Below, piece after piece: positions 13,009 to 19,728 of a DNA stretch of 27,508 nucleotides. How positions within the stretch are numbered: the first letter of the stretch is position 1; every line of letters begins with the position of its first letter. Source of the stretch: an uncultured bacterium (lineage in GTDB: Bacteria; Patescibacteriota; Patescibacteriia; 2-12-FULL-60-25); the NCBI GenBank assembly GCA_937949995.1, contig CALFEO010000004.1, forward strand, positions 1-27,508, in the 5' to 3' direction. Both the position numbers and the translations under genes were made by a program. The notes beneath the pieces were generated by a model. It had not been told where the DNA came from, searched no databases, and saw only the letters and a list, made by a program, of their open reading frames with translations.

Positions 13009-13873
13009 TTTTCAAATGGATTACATTCGGCACCGGCGCCGAAGTTATTTCGATATTAATTTTTTTATCCGCGTATGAAAGCCCGGTCGAACCGCCCCCA
13101 TCCAAATTAACCGCTATGGAAAATTCTTCCGGCTGCACGGTCAGCCAATTGGCAATCTCAAATAACGATATTATTCCGCTTTCCGTAATAACAATATATG
13201 GAATACCCTTTTTATCTTGCGCCAAGATTGTTCTGCGCGCGTATTTTTTCGTATCGCTGTCCACCAGTATTTTTCCGTCCGCTATCAAAGTCGGATAACT
13301 TAAAAACGCCGCACTGTCTTTTGTCGGAGTTTTTTGAAAGCTTGCCGGCAGATAATGCAAACTCAAAAGTCCGTTTCGTATTTGCACCAAGCCCGTATAA
13401 CCCGATCCGTTTTTTTGATTATCCCTATCCGGCCAAGCGATTCGCGATTCATCCGCATCTCGCGGTTTATAAAAACCGGTCGGCCGCATTTCTTCATCAA
13501 AATACGAACCGTTAATAACCAAATCGGCTCCCAGCTCTTGTCTCCAAGCCATAACTGTCTTGGGCGCTCCTTGATCTTCAGCCGTTTCCCAAATAAATTT
13601 GTCTTTTTCCAATTTGATAACTATCAAATTAACCGTTCTTCCATCTTCGTATTTTACGGTTCTTCTTTGCATAAAATCCGAAAGCGGAGCAACTGACGTA
13701 TTTGCTGACTCCGGAATCGTATTTACTGATTGCGGGAATTGTTTTGGCGTCTCATCTGTTGGCGCCGCACAACCTGATCCGTAAAATGTCGTGATTAATA
13801 ATAAGCATGCGGCAAATACAACCAAAGTCTTGCGGCCGATCAGCTGTTTCTTTTTGGCAATAAAATATCTCAT
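12992..13873 (-). CDS. NAGPA-type (phosphodiester glycosidase family) lipoprotein
   Basis: A protein of 293 residues from ATG 13873. A longer frame reaches 13990 but would run through the tRNA-Ser gene. N-terminal basic residues, a hydrophobic helix and GSG-C (Cys near 34) make a lipoprotein signal. After a Thr/Ser/Pro-rich linker, a NAGPA-like domain (PF09992; about 80-290) contains DLVINGSYFDEEMRPTGF near 118 and VNLDGGGSTGLSY near 262, both hallmark motifs. In the human uncovering enzyme and bacterial relatives this fold hydrolyses phosphodiester-linked sugars. In CPR cells the substrate is unknown, perhaps a wall or surface glycan. The last residues come from a 7-bp tandem repeat. No clear Shine-Dalgarno is seen. 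Confidence 0.85.
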   Translation of the reverse strand: MRYFIAKKKQLIGRKTLVVFAACLLLITTFYGSGCAAPTDETPKQFPQSVNTIPESANTSVAPLSDFMQRRTVKYEDGRTVNLIVIKLEKDKFIWETAEDQGAPKTVMAWRQELGADLVINGSYFDEEMRPTGFYKPRDADESRIAWPDRDNQKNGSGYTGLVQIRNGLLSLHYLPASFQKTPTKDSAAFLSYPTLIADGKILVDSDTKKYARRTILAQDKKGIPYIVITESGIISLFEIANWLTVQPEEFSIAVNLDGGGSTGLSYADKKINIEITSAPVPNVIHLKTATSY

Positions 13874-13918
13874 ATTCGAATTTACAGCATAGCGTAATTT
13901 TTCAATTTTGCGAATAGG

Positions 13919-13947
13919 TTGACTTTTAGCTAAAAAATCGATAGCAT
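13919..13947 (+). promoter_or_regulatory. Promoter for tRNA-Ser
   Basis: TTGACT (13919-13924), a 17-nt spacer, TAGCAT (13942-13947). The predicted start near 13954 is four bases before the mature tRNA. It runs away from, and overlaps, the region just upstream of the minus-strand NAGPA gene. Confidence 0.7.
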
Positions 13948-13957
13948 ACATCGGTTG

Positions 13958-14047
13958 GGAGAGATGCCAGAGTGGTCGAATGGGCCGCACTCGAAATGCG
14001 GTGTACCGGTAACGGTACCTAGGGTTCGAATCCCTATCTCTCCGCCA
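13958..14047 (+). tRNA. tRNA-Ser (anticodon CGA)
   Basis: Acceptor GGAGAGA (13958-13964) pairs with TCTCTCC (14037-14043), then G and an encoded CCA. The anticodon stem CCGCA/TGCGG encloses CTCGAAA, giving anticodon CGA (reads UCG). The long variable arm GTACC-GGTAAC-GGTAC is typical of class II tRNA-Ser. The T arm is TAGGG-TTCGAAT-CCCTA. Confidence 0.96.
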
Positions 14048-14203
14048 TCCGACGCGCTTCGCTTGCTCGTGGCTTCGCCATGGTAAGTGAAGGGCGGCGA
14101 ATGTCTTGAGCGAAACGAAGTGCAGTCAAAAGACTCATTACACTTTCGATCCGGACATTTGCTTACGAATGAGCTCTTTTTTATTTTCCAATACTCCGTT
14201 TTT

Positions 14204-14231
14204 TTTACAGATACCCCATCAATGCTATAAT
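14204..14231 (+). promoter_or_regulatory. Promoter for the antiporter gene
   Basis: TTTACA (14204-14209), a 16-nt spacer, and TATAAT (14226-14231) with extended TGC. The leader is about 28 nt without a clear Shine-Dalgarno. The 14048-14203 spacer before it holds hairpin-like words after the tRNA (including AGACTCATT...AATGAGCTCT then a T run near 14172-14182) that may end the tRNA transcript. Confidence 0.7.
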
Positions 14232-14265
14232 TGATTGTCTAAACAAGGCATCATTATATTTTTTT

Positions 14266-15243
14266 ATGTTGATTATTTGGATATTGATTTTTATCGTATC
14301 ATTGGCCGCTTTGGTGAAAGGTTCGGATTGGCTCATCGAGAGCGCCGAAAAAATCGGTCTTTCACTGGGGCTTTCGCCGTTTATTATCGGTGTAACCATT
14401 GTCGGCATGGGCACATCTTTCCCGGAATTGATTTCTTCATTGGTTGCGGTTTTAAAGGGTGTCACCGATGTTGTGGCCGCCAATGCCATCGGTTCAAATA
14501 TCGCCAACATCTTATTGATAGTCGGTGTCAGTTCTGTAATTGCCAAACGTCTTTCCGTCAGTAAAAATCTCATAGATCTGGATTTACCTCTGCTTGCCAT
14601 TTGTACAGCCATCTTACTGGTTGTGGTTGCCGATATGCGCATTACCTTGGGTGAATCCATCTTAATGCTATTGTCATACGGAGCATATTTGCTGTATACG
14701 ATTTATGATAAAGAGAGCGATGAGGAGTCATCGGATGCCGATAAAAGCAAAACCGCATCGCGATCTCTAAAGGAAGGCAAACCGCCTCGTCCCAAATTGC
14801 TGTTTCAGGATTTTTTCAAATTGGGATTAGGCTTGGTGGGTTTGGTTTTGGGAGCCAAATATTTGATAGATGCGTTGATAGAAATATCTTCAACTTTAAA
14901 TATCGGTACGGGTGTCATAGCCATAACCGCAGTCGCTGTTGGCACCTCACTCCCCGAGCTTTTGGTTTCCGCAAAAGCCGCAATGCAAAAAAAATCCGAG
15001 GTTGCTTTGGGCAATATCTTCGGATCAAACATTTTTAACGCTTTGGTGGTAACCGGCATCCCGGGTTTATTCGGTACATTGCATTTAAGCAACGAAATCT
15101 ACTACATAGGCGTTCCCATGTTGATTATTTCAACTCTATTGTTCGTCATTTCCGGCATTTCCCGCCGTATTCATATGTGGGAAGGCACTTTTTTCTTGGC
15201 TTTATACATCCTCTTCATGGCCAAATTGTTTAATTGGTTTTAG
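14266..15243 (+). CDS. Calcium/sodium antiporter family protein (CaCA, YrbG-like)
   Basis: A protein of 325 residues with about ten membrane helices in two homologous halves. Each half carries the alpha-repeat signature of the Ca2+:cation antiporter family: GTSFPELISSLVA near 46-58 with GSNIANILLIVG near 76-87, and GTSLPELLVSAKAA near 227-240 with GSNIFNALVVTG near 252-263. A charged cytoplasmic loop (about 150-180; KESDEESSDADKSK) separates the halves. The length is normal for YrbG-type proteins. It probably exchanges Ca2+ (or K+) for Na+ or H+ at the plasma membrane. It is transcribed alone from the promoter at 14204-14231. The downstream terminator faces the opposite gene but can serve both. 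Confidence 0.93.
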   Translation: MLIIWILIFIVSLAALVKGSDWLIESAEKIGLSLGLSPFIIGVTIVGMGTSFPELISSLVAVLKGVTDVVAANAIGSNIANILLIVGVSSVIAKRLSVSKNLIDLDLPLLAICTAILLVVVADMRITLGESILMLLSYGAYLLYTIYDKESDEESSDADKSKTASRSLKEGKPPRPKLLFQDFFKLGLGLVGLVLGAKYLIDALIEISSTLNIGTGVIAITAVAVGTSLPELLVSAKAAMQKKSEVALGNIFGSNIFNALVVTGIPGLFGTLHLSNEIYYIGVPMLIISTLLFVISGISRRIHMWEGTFFLALYILFMAKLFNWF

Positions 15244-15247
15244 AAAA

Positions 15248-15277
15248 TAAAAAATCGACCGCTAAGCCCGGTCGATT
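15248..15277 (-). terminator. Terminator overlapping a stop codon
   Basis: AATCGACCG (15253-15261) and CGGTCGATT (15269-15277) form a 9-bp stem with U-rich sequence on the minus strand. The minus-strand gene's stop codon (15276-15278) is part of the stem. It may also end the antiporter transcript. Confidence 0.85.
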
Positions 15278-15563
15278 AAGAACGTTGCTCCAAAGCCTTG
15301 GCAATCGCCTTGCTGGTCTCGGGATCCGGATCCAGATTATCCAGATACTCGATACCGTGCCTTCTGGCTTCGCGCACGATCTTTTCATTGATCGCACGCC
15401 ATTGATCAACGTCGGCAAGGTCAACATCTTCCGTAAAATGCAGAACCGTAGATGAGGGCAATGTCGCCTTGCTGTCATAAAGATCAAGGTATTCGCGGAA
15501 AACCCTTCCGCGTTTTTTGTCTTTTTCGTTTCGAATTACATAAAAGATCCAAGGTTCAACCAT
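15276..15563 (-). CDS. Small hypothetical cytoplasmic protein
   Basis: A protein of 95 residues, charged, with no signal peptide or membrane segment. It begins MVEPWIFYVIRNEKDKKRG. A middle acidic part (FTEDVDLADVDQWRAINEKIV) and a helical C-terminus rich in Ala/Glu/Arg follow. A strong Shine-Dalgarno, AAGGAGAAG, precedes the ATG by about six bases, and its terminator overlaps the stop, so it is surely a gene. No family is recognised. It sits between the antiporter (convergent) and tRNA-Val on the same strand. Confidence 0.75.
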   Translation of the reverse strand: MVEPWIFYVIRNEKDKKRGRVFREYLDLYDSKATLPSSTVLHFTEDVDLADVDQWRAINEKIVREARRHGIEYLDNLDPDPETSKAIAKALEQRS

Positions 15564-15671
15564 CTTTCTTCTCCTTTTGTTTTTTGACGGGTTTTGTTTA
15601 TATCATGTATTTGTATATTGGTCAACCGCAAGCAAAAATAAAAAATACCATGGCATGAGCCAAGGCCGGTA

Positions 15672-15704
15672 AACAAAATCCCCCTTGATTTTATCAAGGG
15701 GGAT
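15672..15704 (-). terminator. Terminator of tRNA-Val
   Basis: A perfect 12-bp stem, ATCCCCCTTGAT (15678-15689) with its complement (15693-15704), has loop TTT and then a U-rich stretch on the minus strand. The stem includes the last base of the tRNA's CCA end, so tRNA and terminator overlap by one base. Confidence 0.88.
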
Positions 15705-15780
15705 GGTGCACGCACCTGGACTCGAACCAGGGACCTTCACAATGTCAATGTGACACTCTAACCAGCTGAGCTATGCGTGC
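15704..15780 (-). tRNA. tRNA-Val (anticodon GAC)
   Basis: On the minus strand acceptor GCACGCA pairs with TGCGTGC, then A and an encoded CCA. The anticodon stem TCACA/TGTGA encloses TTGACAT, giving GAC. The D arm AGCTCAGCTGGTTAGAG and T arm GGTTCGAGTCC are canonical. Confidence 0.96.
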
Positions 15781-15798
15781 TTGTTTATTGCTTGCTGA

Positions 15799-15827
15799 AG
15801 TATAGAAAATATTTGATAAGTTGTAAA
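15799..15827 (-). promoter_or_regulatory. Promoter for tRNA-Val
   Basis: On the minus strand TTTACA (15822-15827), a 17-nt spacer, TATACT (15799-15804). The predicted start is about 12 bases before the tRNA. Confidence 0.75.
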
Positions 15828-15842
15828 GATCCGGTTTAGATC

Positions 15843-15871
15843 TGGACAAAAAAGTTATTATCTTGCATAAT
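15843..15871 (+). promoter_or_regulatory. Promoter for the small gene at 15914
   Basis: TGGACA (15843-15848), a 17-nt spacer, CATAAT (15866-15871). The predicted start is near 15878. It is followed by the Shine-Dalgarno AAGGAGG (about 15901-15907), six bases before the ATG. Confidence 0.65.
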
Positions 15872-15913
15872 AACCGCGGTTTTTACGTCGAATTGCCTTT
15901 AAGGAGGTCTCTC

Positions 15914-16096
15914 ATGATCGATTTTACCGCCAAAAACCAAGGTCTGCCCACGGATCGCTCCTTTCGCGAACTCATCGAAGAATTACGTAGATATGATGCG
16001 CGTCAGGCATTGGAGCCGGATCCTTTTCCCAACGATTCAAGCATCGGTCTCGATATTTGTTTCGTTGACGGCCTCTCTCAAGAACGGGATTCATAG
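15914..16096 (+). CDS. Small hypothetical protein
   Basis: A protein of 60 residues from ATG 15914, chosen because AAGGAGG lies six bases upstream; an earlier in-frame ATG at 15863 lies in the promoter. It is charged and mostly helical (SFRELIEELRRYDARQALE), with an acidic C-terminus (LDICFVDGLSQERDS). No signal peptide or family is recognised. The same frame stays open for another 57 codons beyond its TAG stop. It therefore may be the first of two overlapping small cistrons, or the front half of an interrupted gene. Confidence 0.65.
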   Translation: MIDFTAKNQGLPTDRSFRELIEELRRYDARQALEPDPFPNDSSIGLDICFVDGLSQERDS

Positions 16097-16099
16097 TCC

Positions 16100-16270
16100 G
16101 TGCTTCCCAATTCATCTCATCGCGCCGGCAAAGAATCGGCGCCTCAAGCTCCTTCTTCAGCCATTCGTTCGCTGGGAATAATCGGTCTGCGGCTAATCTA
16201 CCTCACGGCTCGCGACAAAGTCATTTCCCGCATCTTGTCTCTCACCGGTCACTCCCGCACAACCCGCTAG
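16100..16270 (+). CDS. Possible second small ORF in the same frame after TAG
   Basis: The 56 codons after the TAG at 16094-16096 stay open until TAG 16268-16270. A GTG at 16100 could start a 56-residue product with a basic amphipathic stretch (IRSLGIIGLRLIYLTARDK). No clear Shine-Dalgarno is present. It may be a coupled cistron, the tail of a gene broken by a nonsense change, or chance. A terminator follows 22 bases after its stop. Confidence 0.3.
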   Translation: MLPNSSHRAGKESAPQAPSSAIRSLGIIGLRLIYLTARDKVISRILSLTGHSRTTR

Positions 16271-16291
16271 CTCTCTTTCCTCCTCCTTTTT

Positions 16292-16319
16292 ACAGCCTTC
16301 TTGCCTCGGGCTGTTTTTT
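16292..16319 (+). terminator. Terminator of the 15914 transcript
   Basis: ACAGCC (16292-16297) pairs with GGCTGT (16309-16314), followed by a T run. The following 16320-16438 is low-complexity: CCATTCCGCATTCCGC words and a TTATTTA tandem run (about 16424-16453) that also provides the end of the minus-strand gene. Confidence 0.8.
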
Positions 16320-16438
16320 CATCCCCATCCTCCATTCCGCATTCCGCACCCATCATTCTTTATTACTAACTATTTTATCAGCGTAATTAATAATTCAAAC
16401 GAATACTGCTCACCTTATTCTTTATTATTTATTATTTA

Positions 16439-16861
16439 TTATTTTTTATTTATTTCGTTGATTCTCTTATTGAGTTCATCCAAAATATCCGTTACTCCCA
16501 AATAACAATTTTCTCCGTCCCACAGCATAGGCACTCCCATCTGATGCACCGGAACCTCGCAATATTGCACTCTTGCGAAAAATTCCCTGTATCTTTCGTC
16601 ATTCCCGTAAGATTCTTTGGAGATGATGTTTAGTTGTTTATTCATCCCCGCTTTTTCAATCTCATATTTTACTTTCACGCAATGCGAGCATCCTTCCGCC
16701 CAATACAAAATCAACGCTCCATCCGCGGTTTCATCCACCAAACTCTCTTTCGTAATCTTCTCCGCATCTCCGGCCCGCAATAAGTCAGCATCAGCCGCAG
16801 GATCACAACCCGCTGCTATAATTGTCAGACATGCAAGGGATAATAAAAATAATAATTTCAT
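16439..16861 (-). CDS. Thioredoxin-like lipoprotein with CSHC active site
   Basis: A protein of 140 residues. A lipoprotein signal (LTIIAAG-C, Cys19) is followed by a linker and a thioredoxin/glutaredoxin-like domain. LILYWAEGCSHCVKVKYEIEK (about 50-70) contains the redox motif Cys-Ser-His-Cys, and GVPML near 109 contains the usual cis-proline. A further Cys pair (YCEVPVH and NCYLGV) may form a disulfide. It would act outside the membrane in thiol-disulfide exchange. It has no DsbB-like partner in the window. The stop lies in a TTATTTA tandem repeat. It is followed upstream by the minus-strand ligase gene, which has a separate 70-base spacer. Confidence 0.82.
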   Translation of the reverse strand: MKLLFLLSLACLTIIAAGCDPAADADLLRAGDAEKITKESLVDETADGALILYWAEGCSHCVKVKYEIEKAGMNKQLNIISKESYGNDERYREFFARVQYCEVPVHQMGVPMLWDGENCYLGVTDILDELNKRINEINKK

Positions 16862-16931
16862 AGGTAAGTACTTAATATTAATTACGACTTAATTAACCAT
16901 TCGTAATTCGCGCAGATTCGTCCCGCAACAA

Positions 16932-18323
16932 TTATTTAATATATTTAATGTATGCGGGATCCCGCCAAGGGCGGTGATAATTCGTACCGTAATGGGTCGC
17001 CAGCGCAGCCAGTAAAAAGAATTGAATCGCAAGGTCATTCTTAAAGTAAGGCAAATCCACCATCCCATGCACCAAGATTACAGCTAAAGGAACCAACCAA
17101 ATTAAATCCTCAGCATTCTTTCGGCGTTCGACATTCGACGTTCGACATTTGACTGCAATTACCCAAGCCCCAATCAACCACAAAAAAGCTATCAGTCCCG
17201 GTAAGCCGGTCTCAATCCAAAGCATGAGAAAAATATTATGCGGATGCGGAAAAACTTCCATCCAAGTCGCTTGGTGATAGGGGAGAATTGCCGTCTTATA
17301 ACTTCTTAAACCCGTTCCAAAAAACGCATTATCTTTTATCAGCTCCCATGATTCTTGCCAAATAATCACGCGCACCGAGCTCGACCATTTTTTAGTGGAT
17401 GCCAAACTATCCTCAATCGTCGAGGGATGCAATTCGGTTCCATAAATCTGCCAAGCAACCAAACCCGCTCCCAAAATCCCAAGCACCGTCAAAATAATCC
17501 CAATCACCCTCGTCTTTTTATACATGATAAGCGTAAGCACAACCCCAACCCCAAAAGCCAATATCCCCCCCATCGACTTCGCAAGTACCGTCGCAACAAG
17601 CGCCAGAGCTGATGCTGATCCTTGCATAAGCAACTGTAAGGGCGATCCCATGTGGTCGCCCAACCATGTATCAACAAGTCGCATCCAACTGACAATCCCA
17701 AACGGGACAATAAACAACGAAAGCCCATTTGGATATCCAAAAACTCCCGTCGCCCTCCTGCCGATCTCATCATCCCACGGCGAAGGGATCCCCCATCCGG
17801 TAAAATATTGAAAGATCGCATAAACTCCAAGCAGGATGGTTACTATAGCAACGCTTGTAAGCAACCCCCTTGTCAAAGAGGGATATCCGTCGCCATGCGA
17901 CGGATTGGGGGATTCCCGAGCCAAAGTATCCAAAAGTACCACAAACACCATCACCGGCTCCAACACAAAAGCCCTCCAATGCCCAAACGCCGCCCAACTA
18001 TCCTGCGCCACAAACACAGCAACCAACGTCACCGCCAGCCAAACAACAAGAGGCCAAAACCATCCACCAAGCGAACTACGAATTGCGAACCACGAGCTTC
18101 GAACACCAACCATCCAACCCCGTTTGACGTTTGATCCCTCCTTTCGCGAAAGGAGGGATGACGTTTGACGTTTGACGATAGTAAGCAACCGAGTCACTAT
18201 CAAAGCCAGTACGTAGACCTCCAGCAAAGTCGTAGGCAACGGCCCAATATTAAATCTCACCACATATAAAGGTAGTGCCAGCGGCAAAAGGATAATCAGC
18301 CAATTCAATATTTTGTTCATCAT
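16932..18323 (-). CDS. O-antigen ligase/polymerase family membrane protein with repeat-derived loops
   Basis: A protein of 463 residues from ATG 18323. About eleven to twelve membrane helices carry an O-antigen ligase (Wzy_C, PF04932)-like core. Its large periplasmic loop contains WQESWELIKDNAFFGTGLRSY near 325-345 and PHPHNIFLMLWIETG near 363-377; these His and Asn residues are characteristic. The protein would polymerise or attach undecaprenyl-linked glycans on the outer face of the membrane. Three loops are encoded by repeats: about 49-88 (GACGTTT units around a 26-bp palindrome), 136-152 (element 17864-17914) and 389-402 (TTCGACATTCGACG units). Other surface-polymer genes lie nearby (SanA-like, flippase). 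No Shine-Dalgarno is clear. Confidence 0.88.
   Translation of the reverse strand: MMNKILNWLIILLPLALPLYVVRFNIGPLPTTLLEVYVLALIVTRLLTIVKRQTSSLLSRKEGSNVKRGWMVGVRSSWFAIRSSLGGWFWPLVVWLAVTLVAVFVAQDSWAAFGHWRAFVLEPVMVFVVLLDTLARESPNPSHGDGYPSLTRGLLTSVAIVTILLGVYAIFQYFTGWGIPSPWDDEIGRRATGVFGYPNGLSLFIVPFGIVSWMRLVDTWLGDHMGSPLQLLMQGSASALALVATVLAKSMGGILAFGVGVVLTLIMYKKTRVIGIILTVLGILGAGLVAWQIYGTELHPSTIEDSLASTKKWSSSVRVIIWQESWELIKDNAFFGTGLRSYKTAILPYHQATWMEVFPHPHNIFLMLWIETGLPGLIAFLWLIGAWVIAVKCRTSNVERRKNAEDLIWLVPLAVILVHGMVDLPYFKNDLAIQFFLLAALATHYGTNYHRPWRDPAYIKYIK
17116..17158 (-). repeat. GTTCGACATTCGACG low-complexity repeat inside the ligase gene
   Basis: Tandem words GTTCGACATT / CGACGTTCGACATTT (about 17124-17149) encode KCRTSNVERRKNA in a loop between two membrane helices. 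They belong to the same word family as the GACGTTTGACG arrays at 18124-18178 and 18363-18406. Confidence 0.65.
17864..17914 (-). repeat. Palindromic repeat inside the ligase gene (CCGTCGC-CAT-GCGACGG core)
   Basis: The core stem CCGTCGC (17887-17893) with GCGACGG (17897-17903) is framed by CCCCCTTGTCAAAGAGGG on the left and ATTGGGGGATT on the right, which are also partly complementary. It is translated on the minus strand as ESPNPSHGDGYPSLTRG, a hydrophilic loop after a hydrophobic helix. Confidence 0.8.
18124..18178 (-). repeat. GACGTTT array split by a perfect 26-bp palindrome, inside the ligase gene
   Basis: ATCCCTCCTTTCG (18134-18146) followed directly by its reverse complement (18147-18159) is flanked by TTTGACGTTTG on one side and GACGTTTGACGTTTGACG on the other. 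The minus strand reads it as VKRQTSSLLSRKEGSNVKRG. It lies between the second and third predicted helices. Confidence 0.85.
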
Positions 18324-18362
18324 CAATTGTAGTGTAGTTAATATTTACTAAATACACAACTA

Positions 18363-18410
18363 ACCGTTTAACGTTAGACGTTTGACGTTAGACGTTTAAC
18401 GTTAGACAAT
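18363..18410 (+). promoter_or_regulatory. GACGTTTGACGTTA tandem array that forms a promoter-like sequence
   Basis: The array holds TTGACG (18382-18387), an exact 17-nt spacer and GACAAT (18405-18410). ATG 18417 is seven bases past the -10, where transcription would start. If used, the repeat provides a leaderless promoter for the SanA-like gene. Confidence 0.4.
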
Positions 18411-18416
18411 GTGGTC

Positions 18417-19067
18417 ATGAAACGTCTCCTAAAATGGCTTTTAGCTCTAGCCGGCTTCGCTATTTTGTTTTGCGCCTCCGCCAACCTCTGGGTCTGGGTG
18501 GTTTCTCGTGGCTCGATTGTTAAAACAACTGAAGCCAAACCGGCTGATGCTGTCATAATTCTCGGCGCTTACGTCCGCCCTGATGGAGTATTGTCTTATA
18601 TTCTGCAAGACCGTCTGGATACGGGGCTTAATATTTACAACAGGGGATTGGCGCCAAAGATAATCGTTACCGGCGATCACGGCCAAAAAAATTATAACGA
18701 AGTTCAAGCCATGAAAGATTATCTCTTGGATCACGGAGTTCCGGCCGAGAATATCTTTATGGATCACGCCGGCTTCGACACTTACGACAGCCTTTACCGC
18801 GCTCGTGGTATCTTTCAAGTAAAATCCGCCATAATCGCCACACAAAATTTTCATCTCCCCCGCGCCCTCTACATAGCCGATCGCTTGGGTTTGCAGGTGC
18901 AAGGTGTCGAGACCCGCTTGGTTTATCCTTGGTGGTATCGCTCGGCTTTAAGGGATAGAGCGGCTCAAGTTAAAGCCTATATTGATGTGGAGATTTTTCG
19001 TTCCAAGCCCCGTTTTTTGGGTGAGGTTATACCCATCAATGGCGATGGCCGCGTAACACAAGATTGA
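18417..19067 (+). CDS. SanA/YdcF/ElyC-family (DUF218) envelope protein
   Basis: A protein of 216 residues from ATG 18417; a GTG six bases upstream is possible. One N-terminal membrane helix (about 8-30) anchors a DUF218 domain (about 42-190). The domain shows the family motifs ADAVIILGAYV near 43, LSYILQDRLDTGLNIYN near 60, IIVTGDHG near 82, NEVQAMKDYLLDHGVP near 92, FDTYDSLYRARGIF near 120 and ATQNFHLPRALYIADRLG near 141. E. coli SanA and ElyC affect envelope barrier function and peptidoglycan or ECA lipid-carrier metabolism; the biochemical role is not firmly known. It is divergent from the ligase gene, sharing a 93-base spacer, which supports a surface-polymer link. Confidence 0.92.
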   Translation: MKRLLKWLLALAGFAILFCASANLWVWVVSRGSIVKTTEAKPADAVIILGAYVRPDGVLSYILQDRLDTGLNIYNRGLAPKIIVTGDHGQKNYNEVQAMKDYLLDHGVPAENIFMDHAGFDTYDSLYRARGIFQVKSAIIATQNFHLPRALYIADRLGLQVQGVETRLVYPWWYRSALRDRAAQVKAYIDVEIFRSKPRFLGEVIPINGDGRVTQD

Positions 19068-19164
19068 AAAAAGCCTCATTTAAGGGATTTTTATCACTAG
19101 GCTGTCATATTTGCGCATATTCTCGGTTTTGTTTAAAGTGATAATAAATACTTAATTTGTTTCT

Positions 19165-19728
19165 ATGCGAAATTTTTTCAAACAATCATTTTCCTTTGGG
19201 ATGATCCCTGTCATGCTGGGCTTAATCCTATTAGCCGCCGGTTGCGCCAAACCGGTTGGTCCCATAGCTCAAGACCAAAGCTTGATTCTCGAATACGCCA
19301 ATACGGATCAAGGCTATTCTTTAACATATGACGCCTCCGCCGTTTCTTTAAGCGTGGATGTCAACGAAGATTTGGTCGAATCGCCCAACTTTTCTTTCTC
19401 CGAAGGAGGTAGTGCTCGGGTGCAAGTTTATCCCAATCCCGATCAATTGGCTCCTCGTGATTGGCTTGATGCCCAATATCAAGAGTATGCGGGCGGTTGG
19501 TATGGCGAATATGCCGATGTTTCAATCAACGGACGACAAGCCGGATTGGCTACCGTATCCAACGAATGTTTTATTCAATACGCCATTATTCCCAAAGATG
19601 ATTTGCTGTACACCGTTCATGCGGAAATTTGTTCAGATAATTTGAACGAAGCCTCAAATGCGGAAACCGAAAAATCCGCTTCCATCAAAGCGTATAAAGA
19701 TATTCTAAACAGCTTGATAATCAATTAA
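19165..19728 (+). CDS. Hypothetical lipoprotein
   Basis: A protein of 187 residues. A lipoprotein signal peptide has LLAAG-C (Cys27); an internal start at Met13 would shorten the basic n-region. The mature part (about 28-187) is a single soluble domain of probable alpha/beta type, with segments YSLTYDASAVSLSV, FSEGGSARVQVYPNPDQLAPRDWLDAQYQEY-like PsbP/lipoprotein-style spacing, and two Cys (SNECFIQYAII, AEICSDNL) that may pair. The pattern resembles small PsbP-like or 'DUF' lipoproteins, but I cannot name a family. It is convergent with the flippase gene; the two stop codons overlap by four bases (TTAA). Confidence 0.72.
   Translation: MRNFFKQSFSFGMIPVMLGLILLAAGCAKPVGPIAQDQSLILEYANTDQGYSLTYDASAVSLSVDVNEDLVESPNFSFSEGGSARVQVYPNPDQLAPRDWLDAQYQEYAGGWYGEYADVSINGRQAGLATVSNECFIQYAIIPKDDLLYTVHAEICSDNLNEASNAETEKSASIKAYKDILNSLIIN

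Noticed and set aside
13874..13990. Longer N-terminus for the NAGPA-type lipoprotein
   Set aside because: It would run through the tRNA-Ser gene and promoter, and would bury the lipoprotein signal peptide that starts at 13873.
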